A stretch of DNA of 64,000 nt from contig NC_049988.1 in NCBI RefSeq assembly GCF_000003815.2, positions 4,225,738-4,289,737 of the forward strand, in the 5' to 3' direction. A model generated the notes under the pieces. That model made no database searches. It saw only the letters and a list, made by a program, of their open reading frames with translations, and had not been told where the DNA came from. The stretch comes from Branchiostoma floridae (taxonomy: Eukaryota; Chordata; Leptocardii; Amphioxiformes; Branchiostomatidae). Both the position numbers and the translations under genes were made by a program. This document shows positions 32,636 to 44,900 of the stretch, piece by piece (the first letter of the stretch is position 1; the number at the start of each line of letters is the position of its first letter).

Positions 32636-33065
32636 AGTTTTGAGTATTGAGTATTGTTTTATTTGGTCAGTAAAAACTGCCAAAACATACCAGCATTAAT
32701 TAAAAAAGCAAACAATAACACTAGATATAGAATCCACGTAGATAGAACATTATAGTGCAACTTTTGATATGTCTTGAGTATCAAGTAGTGCCTAAGTGTT
32801 CATTTTGACAAAAAAATAAAGTGCCAATACATACCAGTACCATAGCAAACAATACGATATAGAAGCCACGTAGAACAATACAATACAGCATGTGTCATAT
32901 CTTGATTATGAAATATTTTCTAGTTGTTCTTTTTGACAGTAAAAGTGTCAATACATACCAGTATCATAACAAATTATAAGAGAACAATTAAGTACAATAC
33001 CTTATGATGTCTTGAGTATCAAGTATTGTCTACTTGTTCAATTTGACATTAAAAATGTCAATAAC
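32636..33065. repeat. Tandem array, unit about 112-132 bp, 3 to 4 copies
   Basis: Units begin TCTTGAGTATCAAGTA or variants at about 32639, 32771, 32900 and 33012. They continue with TTGTTC(A/T)TTTTGACA(G/A)TAAAA, GTGCCAATACATACCAGTA and CATAGCAAACAATA-like blocks. The copies are diverged, so the array is old. It sits in the intergenic region 3' of ABCB6. Confidence 0.7.
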
Positions 33066-34399
33066 TTAATCAGCACAATAACAATGAATATATGGACATC
33101 CAGACTATGAAATATCCCGGCATTATATATAACAGACAGATACCACACGCATATGGCTAATACAAGTTGTATACTATTGAATCGGTCAGTATTGTAAGGA
33201 GTTGGCAATGTAAAAATGTCATGCATATTGTCAACAATTTTTCCTAGAATTCTTTTGAGGTTGAAGCACATAATACTATCTCACATGATATCCTCACTCC
33301 ATTTTGTTTTAAAGGGGTTCGTATGCCCTTGTCTGGTAAGGCGTAAGCAATTGTTTTTAGTTTCCCATAATTCATAGGAAAAGCCAGACTATTTCATCAC
33401 GAAATATGTAGGTACATGTACGTTGTAAGTTTTTTCCTGTAAAACATAGCCTGTGCCTTTCTGCACAATTGTTCTGAATTTAGCATTGACAGCCACCCTA
33501 CCAACCCAATGCAGACCCTCTTTAAGCTTTGCAGTTAAAGTTTGTTTCTACGTTCACACAACCCCTATTTGGTCCTCTAAGGTTTTCCCTATGGCACACC
33601 AATAGAGTAACAGCAGCAACTAGCATTTCAACTAAAATATAGAAGATACCACAAACAGTATTAAAGGACAACTCTATTTTCGTGCAACTTCCTATTACAC
33701 TACATATATATGTCATTGTAGAGATAGGTATTCAAGACAATTGCGACTGTCTTAGGCCTAGTACAGATTCTACTAGTGCAGATTGGGTTAAGGTTAAGGT
33801 TAGTAGAGTTAATAGCGGGTTAACCAAAGGAGTTGATTAACCCTAACTCTAACCCATGGCCAATAGCAAAATACCGTCTAGTAGAATCAGGGTCTGTCCT
33901 AGGACAGATCCTGATTAATAATTATATCAAAATATGTTACAGTCCAAGATATTGTAGGTAAATATAAAATTGAAAGTGTCATGATGGTACTTTCAACAAA
34001 ACTTCTTTTAGTGCAACAGTAACTCTTAGTAAAGTTGATCAACATACGCATATTTTTCATCAACAACATTAAGAATACTGAAAGTATAATCTGAGACTGT
34101 AATATTTAATCAACACCTGTTACATTTATGCGCACACATTTGGATTTTAATCCTGACAAAATATCTATGTCAATACATGTATACTCTGATGAAAGAGGTA
34201 CGTACCAAATGTAAATTTGATCATCCTTCAAGAAAACTAAGAATCTAAGTTTGTAGAATAACTGTCTTGGGTCCTTGAGGAATATACAATATATCATTAA
34301 ATGATTCTCATTCCAAACTTTGTTTACTAATACAGCATGGCTTTGAATCAATTATCACTTCCACCTCTATGCAACAGACAACACAAACTATGTGTAGAC
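33066..34399. other. Intergenic stretch, nothing recognised
   Basis: No ORF, RNA or repeat boundary could be supported. A short imperfect inverted repeat around AGATTCTACTAGTGCAGATT and GTAGAATCAGGGTCTG (33763-33910) may be the remnant of another MITE. Confidence 0.45.
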
Positions 34400-34680
34400 T
34401 TAGGCCCAATCTAGACACAGTTTTTGCCAATATCTGTGGAGATGTCAGGAGGGATCAAGAACATAGAGCCCTCCCGAAGTCGGGATGCATCTACCCGCAC
34501 GCAGAAGTTGTCGGGGACCCCTGCTAAGCTATCGGGCGAATGCTCCGGACCTTTCGGGAGAAATTTTGCCGACATCTTGATGGCAATATCTGCAGTTCCA
34601 TCTAGACGCTGAAAAAAGCTGTCGGCGACAAGCTATCGGCTCGCAGATATCGGGAAAAACTGTGTCTAGATCGTGCCTTA
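34400..34680. mobile_element. MITE family E (TAGGCC...ATCTAGACACAGTTTTT ends), copy 1
   Basis: TTAGGCCCAATCTAGACACA and the complement of TGTGTCTAGATCGTGCCTTA are inverted ends. The interior includes CGAATGCTCCGGACCTTTCG and AGCTATCGG motifs. Copy 2 is at 51959-52333 and shares both ends and the GGACC(A/T)TTCG core. Non-coding. Confidence 0.8.
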
Positions 34681-34793
34681 GTTTCAATGGTTACATCCTT
34701 GTTAAGCTCCATGGCCATGACTTTCTGAATATAGCCGCCAAGAAACCATTGTCTCCATGGCTAGAATCTCAGATACCCTTATACACCTTTCTC

Positions 34794-35155
34794 ACGTGGC
34801 GGCCATAATAGATCTAAAACGAGTTCAATGAGGCAAACAAAAGACTGTCCATCATAATTAGTAGTTAAACCAATGATAGCATGGAAATTACAAAATTGAC
34901 CAATAAGAGAATGGCTGCATGTCCGTCAAATATTTGCATTATTATGTTTATTTTGCATCTCTTATTAAGGGAATATGGGATCGGTACGCAAGTCTAAATT
35001 GCTACATATTTCGCTGCATGACACTGGTTATAATATTGTGAAAATTTGTGTGGCGTGGGAAAAACTAAATGGGTGCTGATTTTAGAAATAAGTTTTGTCT
35101 GTTTGCCTCATTGACCTCGTCTTCAATCTATGATGGTCGCCTCGTGAGAAAGGTG
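34794..35155. mobile_element. MITE with CACCTTTCTCACG ends
   Basis: CACCTTTCTCACGTGGCGGC at the left pairs with GGTCGCCTCGTGAGAAAGGTG at the right, with one or two mismatches. Inward, TTCAATGAGGCAAACA pairs with TGTTTGCCTCATTGA. The middle is AT-rich and non-coding. Confidence 0.8.
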
Positions 35156-35372
35156 GATAACTCAATTCAAATGTAGAACTGTTAGATATTGGAAGAATTC
35201 ACTGCCTTACCTGGTGAAACTAGTTAATGACAAAGAGCTAGTGCCAACAATAAGCATTTAGACATGTATAAATATATTTCAAAACTATAAGGTTTGTAGT
35301 GTTTAGCTGATGTACATGTATGTATCTTTATTGCCTTCAGATGACTTTTAATTGCTCTTTGTACTGCACTTA

Positions 35373-35805
35373 AGCACTGCTCGAAATACCCACTTTCACT
35401 CTTACAAAATGCAATCATTGACGCAACATAAATGTCAACCCATGGCCAGGTAGTGCAGAGTGCAACCTGAAAGTTGTCAGTTGGAACAATGCTTTTCCCC
35501 CACCTTCATACATAAGATTTTGTATCTATTTCTTGATAAGACAAAACATACTAAGTAGTAACATGTAACCGAAAGAAAAGATAATGAATAAGTTACTGAT
35601 TTGATGAATGTCATAACTTGGAAGTGGGGCAACCTGACATGTTGATGGCGTAACCTGGCTTTTGACTCAGGTTGCAGCCTGTGCAACCTGGCTGAAAAAA
35701 GTATTTCGAGCACTGCTTTAGCCAAGTGGGGCAACCTGAAGTGTTGATGGCGCAACCTGGCTTTTGATGCAGGTAGCCACCTGGGCAACCTGGCCGAAAA
35801 AAGTA
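35373..35805. mobile_element. MITE with GCTCGAAATAC ends and a tandem-duplicated right half
   Basis: AGCACTGCTCGAAATACCC (35374) and GTATTTCGAGCACTGCT (35700) are inverted ends. The right-hand block GTGGGGCAACCTGA then TGTTGATGGCG and AACCTGGCTTTTGA, ending GAAAAAAGTATTT, is repeated at 35625-35715 and 35727-35805. It lies 100-550 bases past the ABCB6 stop, so it may be part of its 3' UTR. Confidence 0.65.
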
Positions 35806-35920
35806 TTTTATGTAGTACTCCTTTAGCCAATGATGCTACTATGATGTGTGTGGCAATGACATATACTAAACCATTCATTCATTCTTCAGAGAGAAAAGTT
35901 GAGGCTTAGTAGAAAGAGGG

Positions 35921-38900
35921 TTAATCGTCCTTGTTCTTGTTCTCTTCGCTGTCGCCTTTTTCGGACCCGCTGGCGCTGTCGTCCTCGGGGTGCAGGAGCT
36001 GCTGCTGCCACAGGTTAGCGTACATTCCGCCGAGGTCAACCAACTCATCGTGTCTGGAACAACAGAGAGAGAGAAAATTACACTTTGTGGTAAATGTATT
36101 TTTGCATTAAGGACAATGAGAGTAGATAAAAGTTTGTGGATGAAAAATTTGATATGATGAAGGTTTGACTTTCAGGTACCAAGTCGGTTCAGTTCAGTTC
36201 ATCCACATCAGGTACCAAGGTATGCTAAAAAGCAGTTAGTCATGCAACTGGACATGATTTTGGAAACGGTCAGACATTTCAGATAGTATCCACTACCTTT
36301 CGACAGTTATACTGACTCAGAGGAAAACTTGTTGAGGACCAGGTTTTATACCCTACCTAATGTATGTACATGTATACTAGAATGCAAAGGAGATGAGGAC
36401 AAGTTTTAGAGAGTCCAATAGGAAACAAATGTAAGACAAGGTCAAGACAAGGTATACAATGAACAACCCACCTTCCCCTTTCCACGATCTCTCCCTCGTT
36501 TAACACCAGGATCTGGTCTGCATTGATGATGGTTGACAATCTGAAAAGGTTGAAAATTTGTGTCTCAATAAGGGTCAGTCTGCATCAATCTCTAAACAAG
36601 AAAGACAATTGGTCTATGTGCACCTGAGGGTTTGCCCACTTTTAAACATTACATTTAAGAAACTGACCGTCTGGTATTCTGTAGACAATGGCCTGCGGCA
36701 CATTGACAACTTTACTGCTGCCAAGGGATTTGCCAGAGCGCTCAACAATTTCATTGATGAAAAATCAATCCTTTTACATGTGTATTACGCTTTCTGTGTT
36801 TGTCGTTTTAGTCATACTTGCATGTTTTGCATGATATTCCCTTTATAATGTAAAGCAAATTACTAGATAGTAACAAAAATCCAATTTACAATGCAGCAAC
36901 ACTGCCAATATACCACGCTGTCTAGTGAGATTACCCACTCTTCTACTGTCAAAATTGATATAAAGAGAGAAACAAAACAGCTTGAGGATGGGAATCTGAC
37001 CTGTGCGCAACGACGATGGTTGTTCTGTTGTTACAAACCCTGTTCAGGGAGGCCTGGATGTTTCTCTCTGTCTGGGTGTCCAGTGCAGAGGTGGCCTGGA
37101 GAGAGAGAGAGGGAAGGAAAGAAAGCTGAATGAATGAATGAAAGTGTGCTCTTGCTGATGATGCACCATCTTGATTTCAGTCCAACTGAAAACCATCCAG
37201 GTGCCTGTACAAGCCCCAAAAAAAACCAACCAATTTACTTTGAATCCCATGGCATTCTCTCCCAATAATTTCAGAAAAAAAAACAGCTTGTAAACCAAGT
37301 GGGGCACTAGTTTTGGAATATGACTGAGACACAGTATAGACCTAAAAGCTACAATATATGAACTTACAATCATGAAAAAAGATGTCAAGTCAGTATGATG
37401 AAAGATTGATTTAAAAAATTCAACATATGAGGAAACTAGGATTCAGATAACAAATAATTACTCAATTAGAGGTAAATGTATGTGTCCCAAGCCACATTGA
37501 AATCATGATGTTTGTTAATTATAGGTTCAAGTTAGAATTTTCTTACCTCATCCAGTAGTACAATGGAAGGTGCTTTTAGGATGGTTCTAGCGATGGCCAC
37601 TCTTTGTTTCTCCCCTCCACTCAGCTTCAAACCACGCTCCCCCACCATGGTCTCATACTCTGTACAACACAGCAGGGAAGACAGTCTATTGGTGATGATG
37701 CAAATCAGGCTACAAAAGATGCCAACAAAACTTCAGATGTTTGACCAAATAAAGGAAAGGCCAACTACATGAGAACAAATAAAAGCATGCATCAACAAAC
37801 AGTGAAAAAACAGATCCAAGGTGATACATCTGTAATATTACACATAATATCAAAAAGTATGAATTTGAACACACAATCATTAATTCAAGTACTATTGGGA
37901 AGCATAATTATGGATAATGTAGACAGCAAGTGCATTTTGCATAACATTTTGTAGCTTATAGAATTTTATATGATTTGGCGACATTAGGATTTTGTTTTAT
38001 ATTTTTGTACAATCAGCAACCATCAGGATTTTGTATCTATGATGAAGAAATAAGAAGTATTTTTGTACATACGATCAGGAAACATCTGGATTTTGTCGTG
38101 GATCTCTGCAGCTTCAGCAGCCTCCTCCACATCCTCATCTTTAGAGCCCACCTGAGTAAAGGTTTTTGAAAAGTTGATATTAGTAATTCATATTAAAAAA
38201 CACTAAATAATATTTTTTATTTCACTTCAAACCTTGATAATTATCAACTTTCATTTCTTTACACTTCTTGTAGCGTACAACTTGTAGTATAGGACAGATG
38301 ACAATTCTGTTAAGTTTTACTATTCATTGAAGACAAATCATGATCATATGGACAAAATATTATGCCTTATCATGAAATACACTCCAATCCTGAAACTATT
38401 AAATGAAACTTGACCATTGCTTAGCTAAATATTGAGCTTTTCCCACCACGAAAGGCAATCCAAATTAGACCACATTTAGCACGTACCTTTCCATATCTGA
38501 TATTTGTCCTGATGGTGTCGTTAAACAGTACAGTGTCCTGGGGCACCACACCAATGCTTCTTCGGAGAGAGTTCTGGGTCACCTGAGTGGGGTTCAAAAG
38601 ATTATCTCATCTGCCCAAAACACTACAAATTGAGAAATATTCTGATGGTGGTTTTAACTGTGGACAAGTTTGTCATTGACCTCTCATTGTCTTGAATCAC
38701 AATTAGGGTACATTTCTAACCTCCTTGGTTTAACTTAAAACACTGTGGACACCTCCTTTTCCCCTCCTATCACAAAATCAAGTCCCATGATCAAGATAGA
38801 GAATCTACTGTGTTGGAAAAAGGCACAGCAAATTACAGAAAACCGGTTGGATGTGTATTTGTGCAATAAAAGTTGATTTGTTTGATGTGGTACAGAGATA

Positions 38901-41900
38901 TCTGGTGGGAGGAAGTGGACTTGGTCCGGTCATCTCGCCCATGATGATGATGATGATGTTTGATGTTTACTTTAGTACATTTATCTATCACCAGGAAGCT
39001 ATTGAATACTGGGGGCAGATGATTTAATTTGTAGGACATCTTATGTGACTACAAGTGTAAAACTTAATGTACCTTGGATATGTCTTGTCCATTGATGCAG
39101 ATAAAAGATATTAATATATGATTGTATTTTCTGTACCTTGGATATGTCCTGTCCGTCAATGCGGATAGCTCCTCCCATGACATCATAGAACCTGAAGAGG
39201 AGTCTGATGATAGTGGACTTCCCGCTGCCTGTCGGACCCACCAGCGCCACCGTCTGACCGGGGTGGACCGTGAACGAGATGTCCTTCAGGATGTTTCTCC
39301 TAAAGGTGGCGGAAATGTGAATTCAGTGTTAGAAACACATTTTTATGTACTACCTTCTACATGCAGCTGACAGTACATGTTCAAGTGAAATATACTACTG
39401 CAGTTCCAGAGAAACCTGCCAAATCTATGTCACTTCTTCCCAAACACAAAAGTTATTTACCAACCAAACGGCATGACCATACACCATGTCCAGGAGATAC
39501 AAATGTTCAATTAAAATGCACCACGGCAGTTCCAAAAAACCTGCTAGGGGGCCAAACTTACAAAATGTATGTCACTTCTTCCCAAGCACAAAAGTCAACA
39601 AAGAATCATGACCAAAGTATGCTCAGGAGGTACAAAAATGTTCTGCTGCAGTGACAAGGAAGTCAGCAGGGGGCCCAAATTTAAAATCTTATCATTTCTT
39701 TCTTTCTAATTGATAAGGGAAGATCTTATGATACACTAAATTTCGTAGACATACATCTGTAGCTTCTTAAGTGGCACTATTCAAACAATCACCATTACAA
39801 AGAAAAAAAATTGGATGTTCTTGGCAAAAGTTATATTTTGCAGAACAATATCAAACTTACTCTTGCTGGTAGTAGAATGAGACGTTGTCAAACTCGATGC
39901 GACCTTTCGTGACGACCAGCGACCTTGCCCCAGGGATGTCCTTGACCTCCTGTTTCTCCTTCAGAAGGTCAAACATGTTCTCCATGTCGATAAAAGCTGC
40001 CTGGATCATTCTGTGGAAACATGATTATAAAGGTGCAACAGTGCTCAAATGAGGTGAAGAATACAAATGTATAAGGCATTGTTTTTGAAACACAAGGGGC
40101 CAGTACATGTATAAACAGTCCCCTGGCTCCCAGGGATTGAACTCGGGCGCGGCAGTTCAAAACCCAATACCATAACCACTACTCGTAAAAGGTCCTGACC
40201 ATTTGGAATGGTCAGTAAAATCTTGCAAGCAAAAAGGTAATTTTACTGACATGAAGACCAAAAGGTAACTTGACTGACATGAAGCTGCTCTCCTATAATT
40301 GGTTTAACTGCTAATTAAATTTTGATGGGCACATGTCTAATTGCTAAAGATCATCTTTCTTAAGTATTTCTTGTTGGTTTTCCGAATCATAATGAATTAA
40401 TTTTTCTCTAACCACCATTAGCAAGCAAGTGAAAGCATTGAGCCAGCAGTCACTACAGAGGATGGTACTATTCACTGTACAAAGAAACTCTCCAAGTTCA
40501 TAGAGTAAGAAATTGCTGACATACACAAATGTATAACATGACCAACCTGTAGTAAGTGCCAAAGAAGTTAAGAGGTGCATACAGCTGGATAATATAGGTG
40601 GAGAACAGGACATAGTCTCCAACCTGAATAATCAAAACAAACAAAAATTGTAAAAACACAAAAATATATGCAGGGGCTTCTATCATGGATAAGTGAATAA
40701 CTTCATTGCTGGACAAATTTCTTAATTAAACAGAGGGTAGAAAAAAGTGTTTGCTGTGTTTCAATTTAGAGTTAGAGTTTAAAACAAGGCATATCAACAC
40801 ACTGCAAGACATCTAGAGATTCTGTAGAGTACTCTGCAAACATGAAAACACTGAATATTTTTTCTTTCTTTCTACACTGTTGTGTATGATGTCTTGATGA
40901 ATACAAACAAAATATCTTCTGAATCAGCAATTATGGACCATTAGATATTAAATAAACGACTGTTTGGAACCTACCTTCAGAGTCTTGTCCGACACGTAGC
41001 TGGCACACAGAAGGGACCCTGCTATCAGCCCCACGGTGATGACTATGTTCTGGGCGTTGTTCAGCACACTCAGGGATGCATTGGTTTTCCACTCGTCCAA
41101 CTACACAGGCACACGGGCACAACACCAATCAAAATTACATTTACAGTATTAAATTCAACTCATTGTAATATTACAGACAGTAATGTCCCATCCAAAGGAT
41201 TTTTTGCAACCCATTCCAGTAAAATGCATGTAGGCTGAGAGATTTGCACCACTGACTTCTTGGTTTGGAGGCACATGTAGTAACTGGTCACTAAAGCCAC
41301 TGGACACAACTGTAACAGTACAAACAGATAAGGATGCAGATTTAGTTCTTGAAATTTTACATTGTGTGGCATTGTGTTGGCATCAACTCACTTGATAGTC
41401 TGTCACAGAAACACGATACTTGTCCACTTCATAGTCTTCGGCACCATAGTACTTTACCTGAAATAAGGAGAAAATTGAATATTATAAATTCCACAGAGAC
41501 GTCTAAGTTCACTTCTAGAATCAAGCTTTATTTTTGGCTAAATTTATCCCATAGGAATGCATAATAATATTATGCAACAAATTTACATCACTGTTCATGT
41601 AGATATGTTTACTTAGTAATACACTTTGCCACAAATTTGCTATATATAATATTATTGAATAGAAAATCATCTTCTTTCCTAGGCAAAGGCAAGCATAAAA
41701 ATCGGGAAGATCCCTTCATAAAGATATCATAATTTGTTATCTTGTACATAAACCAACCAAATTGCATCAACACAGTCATACATCATTGTACAACTTCTTT
41801 ATCAAGTATGAATCAAAATTAATAACCCACTGTTTCAAAGTTGAGGAGCGAGTCCACTGCCTGTTGCTTCATGGCATTTTCCTTGATGTTCATCTTTCTT

Positions 41901-44900
41901 CGGAACTTGGTCCGCCATTCCGTCACAAAGATGGTCAGTGCTGTGAAATTATGTACATGTACTAGGGTTGGGTTTTTTTTTCTTAATAATAATATTTACG
42001 TCATACCTATGCGGAAATAATGTTCAATACAGGTGTTTTGAACTGGGTGATAATTAAGGGTTAATGAGTAGACCTACCTTAAGGTGTATACGGTGCCACA
42101 ATCCTTGGGAACTAATGAATGAATGACCGAGCTGTTAACGACGGGTAGTACAGAAAACAACACGCCATATTGGGGGGGGGGGTATACTTTAATCATCATC
42201 TTTGGTTGGGGAAGTTAAAGGCTGTGTATGCAGAACTTTCTCTTTCTTTGGGCTGCGGATTCATCCCCTGTATGAGTCAGTACAGGCCACACGTGTGCCC
42301 TCTACAGTGATGTGTGCTGACATACTCCCACCCTGATCTTTCCAGTAATTCCCCACATTTTCAGAGAAATGCGGCGGACGTGGCCTCCCAAGAAAACGTA
42401 CGAAGTTCAACAGAAAACACGTACGACCGGTTTTGACCCCGGCTATAGACACAGCGGATAACAACTTGCTGCCCCTACTGCCTCAAAATGGCTATGGGAA
42501 ATCAAGCCTTTCCTACAAGGTCTTTATACCTGTATTCTATCTATCCTTTACTTACCCAAATAGAGTGCCATACAGACGAAGACAATGAGGCCAAAGTAGA
42601 TGTTGAAAGCTCCAGTGAAGTAAATGATGGCGATGATGATGTCCACAATGGTAGGAGCAATACTGAACAGGATATAACTGCAAAAACAAACAAAAAATAC
42701 TCCAAATAAGATAAAGGTTCAAAATACTATTGAAAATACTTAAAAAAGACTTCCCGTGTTCATGATATGTTGATATATGATTGATTTCAGCTTGTTGTTA
42801 GGGTTGTAGACCAGGAAGTATTGTAAATGCATTTAAGTTTGCTAGGATTTAATTTCGCGGTAGCGAGAAAAATGACTGTTCACAGTGGTTTTAACTTTGC
42901 GGTAGCATCATGCACTGTAGTCTCTTAATGCCATGGAAAAATGTTTGCGGTGGTTTTAATTTCATGGTGAAGTGGCCACCAAGAAAACCGGGAACATAAA
43001 GTTTTTGCGGTAGCCACTTCACCACAAAATCAAAACCACTGCGAATATTTTTCCCCAAGCTTTGTATTATGCTATTAGGTGGTTTACAATGCAATACAAA
43101 GAAAAAATTGGTGCACTGTGATATCACAGATTGCTTTGATCCCTTAAGTAGTAATGATTGGTCCCTTACTTGAGCAGGTTATTGACACTCTGTGTCCCCC
43201 TGTCCATGACTCGCAGAACCTCCCCTGTTTTCCTGGTCAGATGCCACCTCAGAGACAACCTGGGGAAATACATACATACAAGAAATGTCACCTTTATTTT
43301 TCCGGGGGCATTGCCAAAAAAAGAATTGCTTTATACATACATGCACATGTATGAAGCAAATGAGCCTATGAACAAACGAATAAATGATGTTGTATTGAAT
43401 GTTTTCTATATATATGAATGAAAGCAATAAACTCAAGGTTGCGCGAATCAATATCTACTAACGATCTGTAGTAATTAGAAAATATTTGTTTTCATCTAAT
43501 TAAATAAAATCATTTTTCAATAACTACAGATCATTAGTAGAACTAGATATCAATTTGCGTAACCGTGAGTTTGTAGCTTTCATCATTATGCACATGAAAA
43601 ACATATTTTCACTGAAGTGGTACATGTACATGTATGTACCAAAGTGCTGTATTTTGCCTTAGAAAAAAATAATACTAGGGGCAATAAAACCTGATGATGT
43701 CATCAATATGGCCCCAAAAATCAGATTTAGAATTCTTTCATGCCAATCTATCAATATTCATTACGGCTCCATTCTTTCTTAATTCATTAATGAGAAAACA
43801 ATGGAAGGTCAAAATGCAAATTTAGCCAGGTGAAATACTTTAAACGTGGCTAAGGGTAAAACTGGCTATTTCTAAGAACATCTTTTTCTAGGCTACCACA
43901 ATGTACAAGATGTAACATCATTACTAACTGGTGCAGATGCTTGAAGAGCCGTACAGACATGGTACGGTTGGTGTACTGTTGTACCAGGATCCACAGGAAA
44001 GTACGAAGTCCATTCAGCAGTCCAGCAGTGCCTATAAAAGAGAAAGCAAACATTTGCAAACAATTACAAAATATTTCACTCCCACTAGTGTTTAATCCCC
44101 ATGGTTATGTTTCACTCCGGTGGTTATGTATCAAATTATACACAAAACAGGAATGCAATTTTGAAAATAAACTACTAGTTACTGTAAATGCAGAAATGTT
44201 CGCGGTGGATTAATGTTCGCGGTTCGGGAACTTAAAGCCACCGCGAACATTTTTCTATTATAGTATTAGACCACAGTCTATGGTGTTACCGCAAACTTAA
44301 ATCCACCGCCACCGCTACCGCGAAATTAAATCCCCGCCAACTTAAATGCATTTACAGTATTTTGTGTGGAATTATCAAAATCATAACTTGACATTATAAA
44401 GCACTGAATGAATATTGAACAAATCAGACAACTTAAACTTGAAGCTATGTAGTAGATAAAAAAAAAACTTTACGCACGAAAACAACAACAACTTGATCTT
44501 ACCTGCCCCTCCCCCTTGTAGGAACTTCCAGAATGTGTACAGAAGGATGTCATCCCAGGGGAACTCTGCCTTGGACAGACGGTTCACTGTGGGTACAAAA
44601 ATTTTCACAAAATGTATCAACCCTCAGCATGATAAGTAAGTTAGATGTACAAAATTTGCATTAGTTATGGGGTTAGACAACATGGAGGGGGATACGTATT
44701 CAAGCTTAGTCATGTTTGGGACCTCATCCTTCCCACTGCAGTGCCACCTGGCAGTGGGAAGTGGTACTGCCATCCATGAGGAGGGTACATGTACATTGTG
44801 GGAAAAGGGCTACCAAAACATTGCTAGGTAAATGCTCATGGAAAATTATTTTCTGAATTTCAAAGCACCAATTGTTGATGTCCAACTCTTCTTTCTTGAA

